64,000 nt of DNA from assembly GCF_008312895.1 (NCBI RefSeq), contig NZ_VSSP01000005.1, positions 124,001 to 188,000 on the forward strand, read 5' to 3'. Within the stretch, counting starts at the first letter, position 1. Every line of letters starts with the position of its first letter. Below are positions 8,399 to 18,677 of this stretch, in pieces. The notes under the pieces are model-generated. The model searched no databases. It was not told where the DNA came from and saw only the letters and a program-made list of their open reading frames with translations. The DNA comes from Luteimonas suaedae (GTDB lineage: Bacteria; Pseudomonadota; Gammaproteobacteria; Xanthomonadales; Xanthomonadaceae). A program made the translations under genes and the position numbers.

Positions 8399-10231
8399 TC
8401 AGTAGGTGTCGCGCGCATAGCGGCCCTCCTGCTGCAAGCTGTCGAGGTATTCGCCGGCCGCCTCGGGATCGCGGCCGCCATGGGTGGCGATCACGTCCAG
8501 TAATGCCGTGTGCACGTCCTTGCCCATGGCGATCGCGCCGCAGACATACAGGTGCGCGCCGCCCTCCAGCCAGGCGTACAGTTCGCGGCCGCGTTCGCGG
8601 ATGCGGTGCTGCACGTAGGTCTTGCGCGGCGCGGCCGCGGACTCCGGCGCCGCGCCTCGTGCGTCCACGCGGTCGCGTGAGAATGCCAGGTCGATGCGAT
8701 GCAACTGCCCCGACTTCAGCGCCCGCTGCCATTCCAGCTGGTAGAGGAAGTCGCTGCGGAAGTGCGGATTGCCGAAGAACAGCCAGTTGCGGCCACTGGC
8801 GCCGATCGCCACGCGTTCCTGCAGGAAGCCGCGGAACGGGGCGACGCCGGTGCCGGGGCCGATCATGATCACGTCGCGCGCCGGATCGGCCGGCAGGCGG
8901 AAGCGTTCGTTGCGCTCCAGGTAGACCGGGATCGGGGCACCCTCGCCGGCGGCGGCCAGGAAGTGCGAGGCGACGCCGAAACGCCGCGCTTCGCCATGCA
9001 GATAATCGACGTGGGCGATCGTGAGATGCGCCTCGTCGCCGACGGCCTTGCGGCTGGAAGCGATCGAGTACAGCCGTGGCGTCAGCGGCCGCAGCGCGGC
9101 CACCAGCGCGTCGGCGGGCCAGGCCGCGGGCGCCTCGCGCAGCAGGTCGATCACCTGCCGGTCCCCGGTCCAGCGGGCCAGTTCCGCGTTCCGTTCCGGT
9201 GCCAGCAGCGCGGTGAGCGTGGCGTCGCCGGCGCGCTCGGCGTGCGCGGCGAGCAGCGGTCGCGCCAGCCGGGTCAGCTCTCGCCGTGCGCCCAGCCACT
9301 CGCGCAGCGGCAGCTCGTCGCCGCCATGGGCGACGGCCGCATCGCCGTCGAGTGCGAGCGTGGACAGCACCTCATCCACCAGTTCCGGCGCGTTGCGCGG
9401 CCACACGCCGAGCGCATCGCCGGGCTCGTAGTGCAGGCCGGCATCCTCCAGCGAGAGCTCGAAGTGGCGGATGTCGCGGTCGCTGCCGCCGGCGGTAATG
9501 CGCTGGTCGACCAGCAGTTCGGCGGCGAACGGGCGGTCGCGATCGTAGGCAGGCACGGCCGCCGACGGTGGCCGCAGCGGGGTGACGGTTGCGCTCGGCT
9601 TCAGCGCCTCCCGGGCGGCGGCGAGCGCCTGCTGGCGCCAGGGCGTGGCGACGGTGTCGATGTCGAGGTCGGCGTCGCCGCGGTCGAACATGCGGGTCGC
9701 GCCGAGCTCGGCCAGGCGGGCGTCCAGCGTCTGGCCGATGGCGCAGAACTGCGGATAACTCGAATCGCCCAGGCCGAGTACCGCATAGTGCAGCTGGGGC
9801 AGTTTCGGCGCACGCTTGCCGGTGAGGAAGGCATACAGGTCGCGGGCGTCGTCGGGCGGGTCGCCGTCGCCCTGGGTGCTGATGACGAGATAGAGGTGGT
9901 GCTCGTGCTTCAGTTCGCGCACCGGATAGGCATCGGCGCTCAGCAGCCGTACCGTCAGGCCGCCGTGCTCGACATCGGCCGCCAGCCGCTCGGCCACGCG
10001 TCGGGCATTGCCGGTCTGGCTGCCGTAGACGATGGTGAGGCGGTTTCCGGTCGCGACCTCGCTCTGCGCGGCCGGCGCTTGCGCCGTCGGCGCAGCCGAG
10101 CGCGATGCCAGGCCCGCCGCGTAGCCGGACAGCCACCACAGCCCGGCGCCGTCCAGGCCGTCGGTGAGCCGGCGCAGCGCATCGGCGTGTTCGGCGGACA
10201 GCGGCGGCGCGGGCAGGGCTTGCGGAGACAT
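8399..10231 (-). CDS. cysJ: Sulfite reductase (NADPH) flavoprotein alpha component
   Basis: A diflavin reductase passing electrons from NADPH through FAD and FMN to CysI. The order is a flavodoxin domain (TIVYGSQTGNARRVAE near residues 69-84, STQGDGDPPDDA), an FAD-binding domain with the RLYSIASS motif near residue 386, and an NADPH domain (MIGPGTGVAPFRGFLQER, LYVCGAIAMGKDVHTAL). It ends in RYARDTY, as CysJ proteins do. The length of 610 residues is normal (E. coli 599). The start ATG at 10231 leaves a 30-residue leader before the flavodoxin fold, usual for CysJ. A paralogous membrane-anchored reductase lies at 13905-15536. Confidence 0.95.
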   Translation of the reverse strand: MSPQALPAPPLSAEHADALRRLTDGLDGAGLWWLSGYAAGLASRSAAPTAQAPAAQSEVATGNRLTIVYGSQTGNARRVAERLAADVEHGGLTVRLLSADAYPVRELKHEHHLYLVISTQGDGDPPDDARDLYAFLTGKRAPKLPQLHYAVLGLGDSSYPQFCAIGQTLDARLAELGATRMFDRGDADLDIDTVATPWRQQALAAAREALKPSATVTPLRPPSAAVPAYDRDRPFAAELLVDQRITAGGSDRDIRHFELSLEDAGLHYEPGDALGVWPRNAPELVDEVLSTLALDGDAAVAHGGDELPLREWLGARRELTRLARPLLAAHAERAGDATLTALLAPERNAELARWTGDRQVIDLLREAPAAWPADALVAALRPLTPRLYSIASSRKAVGDEAHLTIAHVDYLHGEARRFGVASHFLAAAGEGAPIPVYLERNERFRLPADPARDVIMIGPGTGVAPFRGFLQERVAIGASGRNWLFFGNPHFRSDFLYQLEWQRALKSGQLHRIDLAFSRDRVDARGAAPESAAAPRKTYVQHRIRERGRELYAWLEGGAHLYVCGAIAMGKDVHTALLDVIATHGGRDPEAAGEYLDSLQQEGRYARDTY

Positions 10232-10524
10232 CGTCGCGGACCGGGGAGGTGGGAACGATCACGAGGCTAGGCGCCCGCGCCGGCGATGGAAAAGGATGTC
10301 CGGTTATGCGGACATGCCCGGGTGTCATCTACGACCGCGCGGCAGGTACGCACGGCGACGGCGGCATCGTGGAGTTCGTTGCCTGTCCACAGGCCGGGTC
10401 GCTGGCATCGTGTTGCGACCGGGAAAGCCGCGTCTTAGTCCGTGTCGATCCGTGGCAGAAACGCTTTCCGGATGACTGCATCGACAGGTTGCAGAATGCG
10501 GTCGAGGAGCAGCCGGGCAGCCGG
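10232..10524. promoter_or_regulatory. cysJ upstream region with 7-bp dyad
   Basis: No gene is seen in these 293 bp. At 10296-10315 there is an inverted repeat ATGTCCG-GTTATG-CGGACAT, 65 bp upstream of the cysJ start codon. It is suitably placed for a regulator of cysJ (minus strand). No regulator consensus was recognised. The rest shows nothing clear. Confidence 0.4.
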
Positions 10525-10791
10525 TCAGCGGCCCCCGCGGAACAGTTGCGCGATCCCGAGGATCAGGATCGAGCCGAGCAGGGCGCCGATGAAGCCCGCG
10601 GGCTGTCCGGCCGCGTACCAGCCCAGTTGCTGGCCCAGCCAGCTGGCGACGACGGCGCCGCCGATCCCCAGCAGGGCGGTCAGGATGATGCCCAGCCGCC
10701 GCCGGCCTGGTGTCACCAGCCGCGCCAGGATCCCGACGACCAGGCCGAGCAGGATGATGTGGAGCCAGTTGTTGCTGCCGAACGGTTCCAT
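10525..10791 (-). CDS. GlsB/YeaQ/YmgE-family small stress membrane protein
   Basis: An 88-residue, almost wholly hydrophobic inner-membrane protein with about three helices. They run roughly over residues 9-26, 33-55 and 63-85, with glycine zippers such as LLGIGGAVVASWLG and GFIGALLGSILIL. That glycine-rich pattern and size match the transglycosylase-associated (GlsB/YeaQ) family, which is tied to envelope stress. The biochemical role is not settled. It stands alone between cysJ and an M20 peptidase gene. Confidence 0.85.
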   Translation of the reverse strand: MEPFGSNNWLHIILLGLVVGILARLVTPGRRRLGIILTALLGIGGAVVASWLGQQLGWYAAGQPAGFIGALLGSILILGIAQLFRGGR

Positions 10792-10826
10792 GGCGTGCCT
10801 CTGTCGATTGTTCGGCGCTAGCCTAG

Positions 10827-10867
10827 CGCATGAGGCCGCGCCACTCGCGGCGGCGCGGCCTCATGCG
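10827..10867. terminator. Strong hairpin between M20 peptidase and YeaQ-like gene
   Basis: A perfect 16-bp stem (10827-10842 with 10852-10867) with a 9-base loop lies about 130 nt past the stop of the minus-strand peptidase gene and upstream of the YeaQ-like gene. There is no U-tract, so it may be a terminator or an RNA-stabilising structure. Confidence 0.55.
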
Positions 10868-10995
10868 CCCGATCGAATCCATCCAGGGTGGCAATCCATT
10901 CGCAGCGCCGGCGGATCGTCGTGGCTGCGCCAGAGGCCGGTGTCGGCCGCCTCGCGCTTGCGTTCAGTGCTCAGTCGGCCCGCACCTTGCGGGGC

Positions 10996-12489
<1,494 letters not shown>

Positions 12490-12695
12490 CGCGCACTCCG
12501 TAACGGGAAAGCCTGCAGTTTAGCGCTCCGGCGGCGGTAGGACTTTTCCTACCCGGCGACGCGGCATCAGCCGGCTCGGCATCGGCCGTAACGGCGATAC
12601 GCCGGCGCCGGGCAGTGGTCGAGACTGTGCACACCGGCGAAGCGCCACGGCGCCGGCCGGCGAGGCAAGAAGTCATCCATTCATTCGAAGGAGCC

Positions 12696-13043
12696 ATGAG
12701 CATGAACGCACTCAAGACCGGTTTCACCTCCCTGCTGCTGTCGCTGCTGATGCTGGGCAGCGCACTGGCCAGCGACAAGGTCAACATCAACACCGCCGAT
12801 GCCACCACGCTGGAGAGCGCCCTGGTCAACGTCGGCCCGTCCAAGGCCGAGGCGATCGTCGCCCACCGCAAGGAGCATGGCGTGTTCAAGAGCGTCGAGG
12901 AACTGGCGATGGTGAAGGGCATCGGCCTGAAGACCGTGGAGCGCAACCGCGACCGCATCGACCTGGGCAGCGCGCCGCAGCGCAGGACCACCGCGGCGCC
13001 GGCCGCCAGCTCGCCTGCCAAGGGCGGCGCGCAGCAGCGCTGA
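12696..13043 (+). CDS. Exported ComEA-like helix-hairpin-helix protein
   Basis: A 115-residue protein with a Sec signal peptide (about residues 1-23, ending LGSALASD) and a ComEA-type double helix-hairpin-helix. This runs VNINTADATTLESAL..VGPSKAEAIVAHRKEHG and later VKGIGLKTVERNRD. Such proteins bind DNA without sequence specificity in the periplasm and can aid DNA uptake. The C-terminal 25 residues are Ala/Pro/Arg-rich. The start at ATG 12696 is favoured by a GAAGGAG ribosome site at 12687-12693. An in-frame codon at 12615 would add residues that destroy the signal peptide. A strong terminator follows. Confidence 0.88.
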   Translation: MSMNALKTGFTSLLLSLLMLGSALASDKVNINTADATTLESALVNVGPSKAEAIVAHRKEHGVFKSVEELAMVKGIGLKTVERNRDRIDLGSAPQRRTTAAPAASSPAKGGAQQR

Positions 13044-13138
13044 AGCACCACTGGGAGCGCGCAGGGGACGCGCGGTCGCCAGCGGAGGAGCAGGGACGCT
13101 CCGGAGGATCCGGCAGGATGCCGTTACAGGGACGTAAT

Positions 13139-13183
13139 CGCCGTCCACCCGTGCATGACGCGCGGGTGGGCGGCGGCTTTTTT
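13139..13183 (+). terminator. Rho-independent terminator of the helix-hairpin-helix gene
   Basis: Arms at 13139-13151 and 13163-13175 (CGCCGTCCACCCG and complement, with one G-T pair) close an 11-base loop. They are followed by GC and a run of six T at 13178-13183. It lies about 95 nt past the stop codon at 13043. Confidence 0.85.
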
Positions 13184-13285
13184 GCGGCACCACATGCATG
13201 ACGGGCCTCCGACGTGTATCGCACCGTCACCCGGTCCGCCCAGGCGCTCGCCGTTCGCCCGGGCGCCGGTCGTTACACTGCCGGC

Positions 13286-13879
13286 ATGACTTTCGAGCGG
13301 CTGCGCGCGCAGGTGATTCCCGCCAATGAGTACCGGCGCGAGCGCTGGCGCAACGGGCTGGGCTGGACCCGGCGGATCGCCGCCTGGCCGGACGCCGATG
13401 CCTGGCAGTGGCGCCTGTCGATCGCCGAGATCGAGCGGCCGGCGCCGTTCTCGGCGTTCCCCGGCGTCGACCGTGAACAGGTGCTGCTGGCAGGCGCCGG
13501 CCTGCGGCTGCGTTTCGACGACGGCGACGAGCGGCTGCTGTCACCGCCTTGCGGCAGCGCGTGTTACCCAGGCGAGCGCGCGCTGACCGGCGAGCCGGTC
13601 GACGGCCGCGTGGAGGTGTTCAACCTGCTGTGGCGGCGCGATTCGATGCAGGCACAGCTGTGGCGCCGTCCGCTGGTCGGGCCGATGCTGTTCTTTGCCG
13701 ACCGGCGCGAATGCTGGGCGTTGCACCTGCTGGCCGGGCAGGCGCGCTTCGACCCCGATGCCGGGTTGCCGGCGATGGCGCAGGGCGACACCGCGCTGCT
13801 GGCCGCGCCCGAACGGCGGCGCTTCCTGCTCGATGGCGGTGGCGAGCTGCTGGCGATGCGCCTGCGCGCACGCGGCTGA
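13286..13879 (+). CDS. HutD/Ves family cupin protein
   Basis: A 197-residue cytosolic protein with the Ves/HutD pattern: YRRERWRNGLGWTRRIAAWP, the WRLSIAEIERPAPFSAFPGVDR segment, and FNLLWRRD in the second half. Members are bicupins of unclear activity, found with histidine catabolism or in cold response. No hut genes are nearby. The start at ATG 13286 fits family members; an in-frame GTG/TTG region upstream would add 24 residues that look non-coding. TACACT at 13273-13278 lies only 7 bases before the ATG, so a leaderless transcript is possible. Confidence 0.8.
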   Translation: MTFERLRAQVIPANEYRRERWRNGLGWTRRIAAWPDADAWQWRLSIAEIERPAPFSAFPGVDREQVLLAGAGLRLRFDDGDERLLSPPCGSACYPGERALTGEPVDGRVEVFNLLWRRDSMQAQLWRRPLVGPMLFFADRRECWALHLLAGQARFDPDAGLPAMAQGDTALLAAPERRRFLLDGGGELLAMRLRARG

Positions 13880-13904
13880 GCGCCGGCGCACGGCCGCGGG
13901 CGGC

Positions 13905-15536
13905 TCAGTAGACGTCGCGGCGGTAGCGGCCTTCGGCGAGCATGTCCTCGACCTGCGCGGCGCCGAGGACGTCCCGCAGCACCGCATCCACGCCCGGCGC
14001 CATGCCGCGCAGGCTGCCGCAGACGTAGAGTGCGGCGGCGTCGGCGATCCAGGCGCGCAGCGTGTCCGCGGCTTCGCGCAACGCGTCCTGCACGTAGCGG
14101 CCGGGCCGGTCGCGGGAGAACGCCAAGTCGATCCGCTGCAGGTGTCCGCGGTCCCGCCATCTCAAGATCTCGTCGCCGTAGAAGCCGTCGTGGGCGGCAT
14201 TGCGTTCGCCGAACAGCAGCCAGTTGCGATGGGCGCCGGACTGCTCGCGCGCCTGGAGGTGTGCGCGCAGGCCGGCGATGCCGGTGCCGTTGCCGATCAG
14301 GATCAGCGGTCGCGCAGTATCGGGCGGGTGGAAGTTGGGATTGCTACGGATGCGCAGGGCGATGCGCTCGCCCGGCTGCGCGTACCGGCACAGCCAGCCG
14401 CTGCCCAGTCCCGGGCGGCCGTCGGCGCGCGTCATCATCCGCAGCAACAGTTCGATGCGGCCGGTCTGCGGCAGCGAGGCGATCGAATACTCGCGATGCG
14501 GCAACGGCTGCAGCCGCGCCGCCAGCGCCTGCGCGTCGAGACCGCGCACCGTGTCCGCGGCCGGCAGGTGCGAGCGCGCCAGCAGCGCGGACAGCGGCTC
14601 GCTTCCCGCCGGGCCGGTCACGGGCGTCTCGCCCGGCATCCGGATCGCGGCCAGCCATGCCGACACCGACTGCGCCGGATTGCGCGGACCGATCTCGGCG
14701 ATGTCGCCGGCCTGCCACTGCGGTTGCGTTCCCTCCGGCGGCGTCAGCGCCAGGTGGAACGCCGCGCCGCCGGCGCTGCCGGGGTTGAGCTGCGCGCGGT
14801 CGCGCAGGGTCCAGTGCGCGTAGCGCGGCGATGCCCAGTCCGACAGGTCCGGCGCATCGGCCAGCAACGACAGGTGGTGCTGCCATAGCCGCAATGCGCC
14901 CGGATCGCCGTTGTCGACTTCGACCGGATCGCACAGCGGACGCGCGCCGGACTGCCGCAGCCAGCGGTGGAGCGCATGGCCGAAGCCGCAATAGTGCGTG
15001 TATTCGCGATCGCCCAGGGCCAGGACCGCGTACGCCAAGTCCGGCAGTGCCACTGACGTAGACAGCGCCTCGGCGGCGAAGCGCAGGACGTGGTCCGGTG
15101 GATCGCCCTCGCCGGTGGTGCTGACCACGAACAGCGCGCGCTGCGTCCGTGCCAGCGCCGCGGGATCCAGGGTGGCGAGGTCGCGCACGCGCGTGGCGAT
15201 GCCGGCCTGCCACAGGCTGTGGGCGGTGCGTTCGGCGAGGTCCCGTGCGTAGCCGGTCTGGCTGGCCCAGAAGACCGTCAGCGGCGGCGCACCGGCCGCG
15301 TCCGTCACGGTCGCGCCCCGCGCGTGGCGGACCCCTCGCCACTGTCGCGCGAACAACCCAGCATAGGCTGCCAGCAGCAGTGCCGCCCATAGCCAGTGCC
15401 CGGGACGCGGCGGCGCCAGCCACCAGTCGTCGCCGTGCAGCGGCAGCATTGCCAGTGCCAGGACGGTCAGCGCCAGCAACAGCAGCAGGTTGCCGGCACG
15501 TTCGCGCGTCTGCGCCGATTGCGCGGGCGTGCTCAT
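13905..15536 (-). CDS. Membrane-anchored diflavin (flavodoxin/FNR) NADPH reductase of the Fur-box operon
   Basis: A CysJ-like reductase with two added N-terminal membrane helices (about residues 14-34 and 44-62). The flavodoxin domain starts at about residue 84 (FWASQTGYARDLAE, VSTTGEGDPPDHV). The FAD motif is REYSIASL, the nucleotide region is LILIGNGTGIAGLRAHL, and it ends LYVCGSLRGMAPG..YRRDVY. In relatives this unit is often fused to a PepSY membrane domain; here the PepSY protein is a separate gene of the same operon. The likely role is feeding NADPH electrons through the inner membrane to a periplasmic acceptor. The start at 15536 overlaps the apbE-like stop by 4 bp. It should not be taken for a second sulfite reductase subunit, since no cysI accompanies it. 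Confidence 0.88.
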   Translation of the reverse strand: MSTPAQSAQTRERAGNLLLLLALTVLALAMLPLHGDDWWLAPPRPGHWLWAALLLAAYAGLFARQWRGVRHARGATVTDAAGAPPLTVFWASQTGYARDLAERTAHSLWQAGIATRVRDLATLDPAALARTQRALFVVSTTGEGDPPDHVLRFAAEALSTSVALPDLAYAVLALGDREYTHYCGFGHALHRWLRQSGARPLCDPVEVDNGDPGALRLWQHHLSLLADAPDLSDWASPRYAHWTLRDRAQLNPGSAGGAAFHLALTPPEGTQPQWQAGDIAEIGPRNPAQSVSAWLAAIRMPGETPVTGPAGSEPLSALLARSHLPAADTVRGLDAQALAARLQPLPHREYSIASLPQTGRIELLLRMMTRADGRPGLGSGWLCRYAQPGERIALRIRSNPNFHPPDTARPLILIGNGTGIAGLRAHLQAREQSGAHRNWLLFGERNAAHDGFYGDEILRWRDRGHLQRIDLAFSRDRPGRYVQDALREAADTLRAWIADAAALYVCGSLRGMAPGVDAVLRDVLGAAQVEDMLAEGRYRRDVY

Positions 15537-16495
15537 TCCGCGACCAGCCGTTCGAATGCGGGGGTTGCGCGATAGACCGGTCCGTCGCTGCCGCGCTGCG
15601 CGAATCGCACGGCAAGCTCGCGCCGGGCGGCGAGTGCGAATCCGGCTTCGGGCCCGAGCACCGTCAGCGCCGTGGACCAGGCATCGGCGCGCATCGCGTC
15701 GCCGGCGACCACCGTCACCGCGGCCGCGGCATCGGCGACCGGCGCGCCGCTGCGCGAATCGATGCTGTGCGAATAGCGACGGCCGTCGTGCTCGAAGCGA
15801 TGCCAGCCATCGCCCGAGGTCGCCACCGCGCACCCGTCCAGCGGTAACACGCACGGCGCTTCGTCGGCATCGGCAATGGGCTCGACCAGCACCCGCCAGC
15901 GCTCGCCGTCGGGGCGGCGCCCGAGGCCGCGCAGCTCGCCGCCGACCTCGACCAGGGCCCCGTCGATGCCGGCGGCGCACAGGTAGGCCGTCACGACATC
16001 GACGCCGAACCCCTTGGCGATCGCGGACAGATCCAGCCGCAGGCCGCCGGGCTGCCGCAGCCGCGTGCCGCTTGCGTCCAGCTCGAGTCGCCGCCAGCCG
16101 CAGTGCGGCCGGACCGCGTCGAGCGCGGCAGGGCCGGGCACGCGCGGATGAGCACCGTCCGGGCCGAAGCCCCAGAGATCGACCAGCGGCCCCAGCGTGG
16201 GGTCGAACGCCCCGTCGCTGATCGTCGCGATCTCGAGCGCTGCCTGCAGCACGATGAGAAACGCCGGCGGCAGCGCATGCCAGGTGTCCGCTGGGGCACG
16301 GTTGTAGCGGCTGATGTCGCTGTCCGGCTCCCACGGGCTCATCTGCGCGACCACCGCGTCCAGGCGCGCCTGGATGCCGTCATGCAGCGGGCGCAGTGGC
16401 CGCGTGCGCGACGCCGACAGGCGCACCCGCCAGGTGGTGCCCATGGTCTCGCCGCCAAGGTCGGCGATTGCGTTGTCGGCGGACGGTGCGCGCAT
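15533..16495 (-). CDS. ApbE family FAD:protein FMN transferase
   Basis: It transfers FMN from FAD onto a Thr or Ser of a target protein. Family marks are ETMGTTWRVRL (residues 16-26), SPWEPDSDISRYNR, GAFDPTLGPLVDLWGFG, DLSAIAKGFGVD, and SIDSRSGAPV..DAWSTALTVLG with the Mg/FAD-binding Asp and Ser/Thr. At 320 residues it is near family size but starts directly at the catalytic domain. No Sec, Tat or lipobox signal is present. The stop codon of the preceding gene lies in the same frame only 6 bases upstream of the ATG, so no longer N-terminus is possible. The natural target is the DUF2271 protein of this operon. Confidence 0.93.
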   Translation of the reverse strand: MRAPSADNAIADLGGETMGTTWRVRLSASRTRPLRPLHDGIQARLDAVVAQMSPWEPDSDISRYNRAPADTWHALPPAFLIVLQAALEIATISDGAFDPTLGPLVDLWGFGPDGAHPRVPGPAALDAVRPHCGWRRLELDASGTRLRQPGGLRLDLSAIAKGFGVDVVTAYLCAAGIDGALVEVGGELRGLGRRPDGERWRVLVEPIADADEAPCVLPLDGCAVATSGDGWHRFEHDGRRYSHSIDSRSGAPVADAAAAVTVVAGDAMRADAWSTALTVLGPEAGFALAARRELAVRFAQRGSDGPVYRATPAFERLVAE

Positions 16496-16501
16496 TCCGG
16501 C

Positions 16502-17353
16502 CTACTGCGGCAGCACTTCCAGCGTGGCGACATAGACCAGGCGGCGTTCGGAGGCCTGCGGCACCGAGGTGCGCGCGTCCTGCGCGGTGGCCTCGAGCCA
16601 GTACATGCCCGGTTCCGGCCAGATCACGGCGAACTCGCCGGCGGCATCGGCGCTGGTGCGGATCTCGTCCTGTGCATTGCGGTAGCGGGTGCCGCCGCGG
16701 ACGATCTCCAGTTCGACGCCGGCGGCGGGCTCGCCGTCCAGCAGCAGGCGAAAACGCGCCTGCTCGCCGGCGAACAGGTCGTTCGGATGCGTCAGCGGCT
16801 GCAGCTCCAGGCCTTCGCCGGTCACGGCCAGGGCGTCGGCGTCGGGAGCGCCATTGGTGACGAAGGTCTCCACTCGACTGAGGCTTTCGGTGACGCGCAG
16901 GTTCTGCGCATCGGATGGCACTTCGCGCGCGAACGCGTCCGGCGTCAGGCCGCGGCGGCGCTCGGTCTTGCCGTCGGCTTCCCAACTCGCCATCAGGCCG
17001 CCGTTGACCACCGCGATGCGATAGGTGCCGGTCTGGGTCAGCTGCAGGTCGAACACGCTGCGGTACTTGCCGGTTGCCGGATTCTGCGCCGCGGTGCGGC
17101 TGCCGTCCGGCGCGGTGATGGCCAGGTTGTCCAGGCGCAGCGGCACGTGGTTGAAGAAGAACAGGTCGTTGGAGACCGCCGCGTCGACCGTGACCCACGG
17201 GTCCTCGCCGGCCAGCACGGTCTGCGAGGGTTGCAGCCAAAACTTGTGGGCGAAGGCCGAGAGCGGCAATGCCGCGGCGAGAGCGAGGGTCAGCGCGAGG
17301 GCCTGTTTCGTGCGGGTGTGCTTCTGAGCGTGCTTCTTGTGGGCGTGCTTCAT
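16502..17353 (-). CDS. DUF4198 periplasmic protein
   Basis: A 283-residue exported protein of the DUF4198 family, related to the NikM-like domain seen near metal transport genes. The first 17 residues are rich in His and Lys ([17 protein letters not shown]). A hydrophobic signal core follows (about 18-34, ending LSAFAHKFW). The mature protein therefore begins at AHKFWLQP, the usual DUF4198 opening. Two beta-sandwich-like parts can be inferred, the second a Ig/CarboxypepD_reg-like region (about 185-283, with [17 protein letters not shown]). Function is not established; a metal or siderophore handling role fits the Fur-box operon. It is 6 bp upstream of apbE. Confidence 0.85.
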   Translation of the reverse strand: MKHAHKKHAQKHTRTKQALALTLALAAALPLSAFAHKFWLQPSQTVLAGEDPWVTVDAAVSNDLFFFNHVPLRLDNLAITAPDGSRTAAQNPATGKYRSVFDLQLTQTGTYRIAVVNGGLMASWEADGKTERRRGLTPDAFAREVPSDAQNLRVTESLSRVETFVTNGAPDADALAVTGEGLELQPLTHPNDLFAGEQARFRLLLDGEPAAGVELEIVRGGTRYRNAQDEIRTSADAAGEFAVIWPEPGMYWLEATAQDARTSVPQASERRLVYVATLEVLPQ

Positions 17354-17465
17354 GCGAAATCTCCCGGGTCGGATGGGCGCAGGCGTGGGCAGGACGGGAA
17401 GGTGGGGAATGAATGGCGCCGCGGCGGTTGACGCGCCGGCGGTGCGATCGGGTGCGGAGGCAAGG

Positions 17466-17981
17466 TCACGGCGTGACGGACAGGGCGACGGCGCCGAGCT
17501 CGCTCTCGCCCTGCGCCCGGCCGGACTGCGGCGCGCGCGCCGGCCACGTGAACGGGATCTTCAGCAGTTCGCGGCCGCCGACCTCGCGCACCGCCTCGAC
17601 CACCAGGACGTAGTCGCCGGGCGCCAGGTCTGCCAGCTGCGGCATGGCGTCGTCGAAGCGCAGGCGATGCTTGCCGGCCGGACGGGTCGGCCCGGTGACG
17701 CCGTCCACCGGCACCTCAAGCGTGCGCCCGGACTTGCGCCACCACTGCCGCAGGTCCGGCAGCCATTTGATCCCGTGGCCCTCGGCGGTGTCCTTCATCA
17801 TGTACCAGACCGAGAGGTCGGCGGCGGCCTTGCCGTCGGCGCCTTCCAGCCACACCGCGACGTAGGGGCGGTGGTACTCGGCGACCCGCAACTGCGGGAT
17901 CTCGACATCGATGGCGAGATCGCCCGCGTACGCGGGCGCGGCCAGCAACGTGCCGAGTGCGATGGTCAGTTGGACGCGCAT
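17466..17981 (-). CDS. DUF2271 periplasmic protein, predicted flavinylation substrate
   Basis: A 171-residue exported protein with a Sec signal peptide (residues 1-19, ending PAYAG). The core has the DUF2271 features [13 protein letters not shown] and W-rich VWYMMKD...[14 protein letters not shown]. At residues 93-100 it carries DGVTGPTR, resembling the ApbE target motif (S/T-G-A-T) with Pro in place of Ala; Thr99 would be the FMN-bearing residue. DUF2271 genes often neighbour PepSY and apbE genes, as here. The inferred role is a periplasmic flavin-bearing electron carrier to ferric complexes. The start is ATG 17981, 20 bp after the PepSY gene. Confidence 0.85.
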   Translation of the reverse strand: MRVQLTIALGTLLAAPAYAGDLAIDVEIPQLRVAEYHRPYVAVWLEGADGKAAADLSVWYMMKDTAEGHGIKWLPDLRQWWRKSGRTLEVPVDGVTGPTRPAGKHRLRFDDAMPQLADLAPGDYVLVVEAVREVGGRELLKIPFTWPARAPQSGRAQGESELGAVALSVTP

Positions 17982-18001
17982 GGAAGCTCTCCGGTTCCGA
18001 A

Positions 18002-18649
18002 TCAGTGGATGAACAGCAACGCCAGCAGTACCGGGATCACCAGCCCCAGGCCGACGTAGGGCCAGGTCATGCGGCGCTGGCGTGCATGCAGCTGCAGCAG
18101 GAACAGCCCGGTGACGGTGAACACCACGCAGGCGATCGCGAACAGGTCGATGAACCAGCCCCAGGCCGGGCCGGTGTTGCGGCCCTTGTGCAGGTCGTTG
18201 AGATAGGAGATCCAGCCGCGGTCGGTGCGCTCGAACTCGACCGCGCCGGTGGCGCGATCGATCGCCAGCCAGGCGTCGCGTCCCGGACCCGGCATCGACA
18301 GGTAGATGTCCTCCGGAGACCACTCCGCCGGTCGTGCGCCGATCGACAGCTCCACCGCGTCGGAGAGCCAGCGAGCCAGCGCCGGCGGCAGCGGCGCATC
18401 TCCGTCCGGTTGCTCGGCGCGCAGCGCCTGCTGCAGCCCGTCCGGCAACTGCAGCGCACGGGTATCGACCTGCGGGTCGCCTTCGATCTTCGCCGCATGG
18501 TTGAGGGTGATGCCGGTGACCGCGAACAGCAGCATGCCCACCAGGCACACCGCGGCGCTGATCCAGTGCCACTGGTGCAGCGTGCGCAGCCAGAAGCCGC
18601 GCCGCTGCTGGCGGCTGGACGGGTCGGTGCTGGCGTTGCGCTCGCGCAA
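18002..18649 (-). CDS. PepSY-associated transmembrane protein (ferric-reductase-type)
   Basis: A 215-residue inner-membrane protein with three predicted helices (about 29-50, 164-186, 197-214) and a periplasmic loop holding the PepSY-like part. Histidines lie at or near membrane edges: H25 and H28 in LHQWHW, H51 in TLNH, H154 in DLHKGR, H188. These suit b-haem ligation as in PepSY siderophore reductases such as FoxB. No ATG is available between the receptor stop and the conserved region. TTG at 18649, preceded by AGGGGAG about 10 bases upstream, is the best start. The inferred role is carrying electrons from the diflavin reductase to the periplasm. Confidence 0.82.
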   Translation of the reverse strand: MRERNASTDPSSRQQRRGFWLRTLHQWHWISAAVCLVGMLLFAVTGITLNHAAKIEGDPQVDTRALQLPDGLQQALRAEQPDGDAPLPPALARWLSDAVELSIGARPAEWSPEDIYLSMPGPGRDAWLAIDRATGAVEFERTDRGWISYLNDLHKGRNTGPAWGWFIDLFAIACVVFTVTGLFLLQLHARQRRMTWPYVGLGLVIPVLLALLFIH

Positions 18650-18677
18650 TCGGATCGGCTCCCCTGGGGTCCGTGGA

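Noticed and set aside
13905..15536. Second sulfite reductase flavoprotein (cysJ paralogue)
   Set aside because: Membrane helices, no cysI partner and a Fur-box operon argue for iron reduction rather than sulfite reduction.
13905..16334. 809-residue version of the diflavin reductase
   Set aside because: The first 266 residues overlap apbE in another frame and lack sense. The start at 15536 with two membrane helices and a 4-bp overlap is better.
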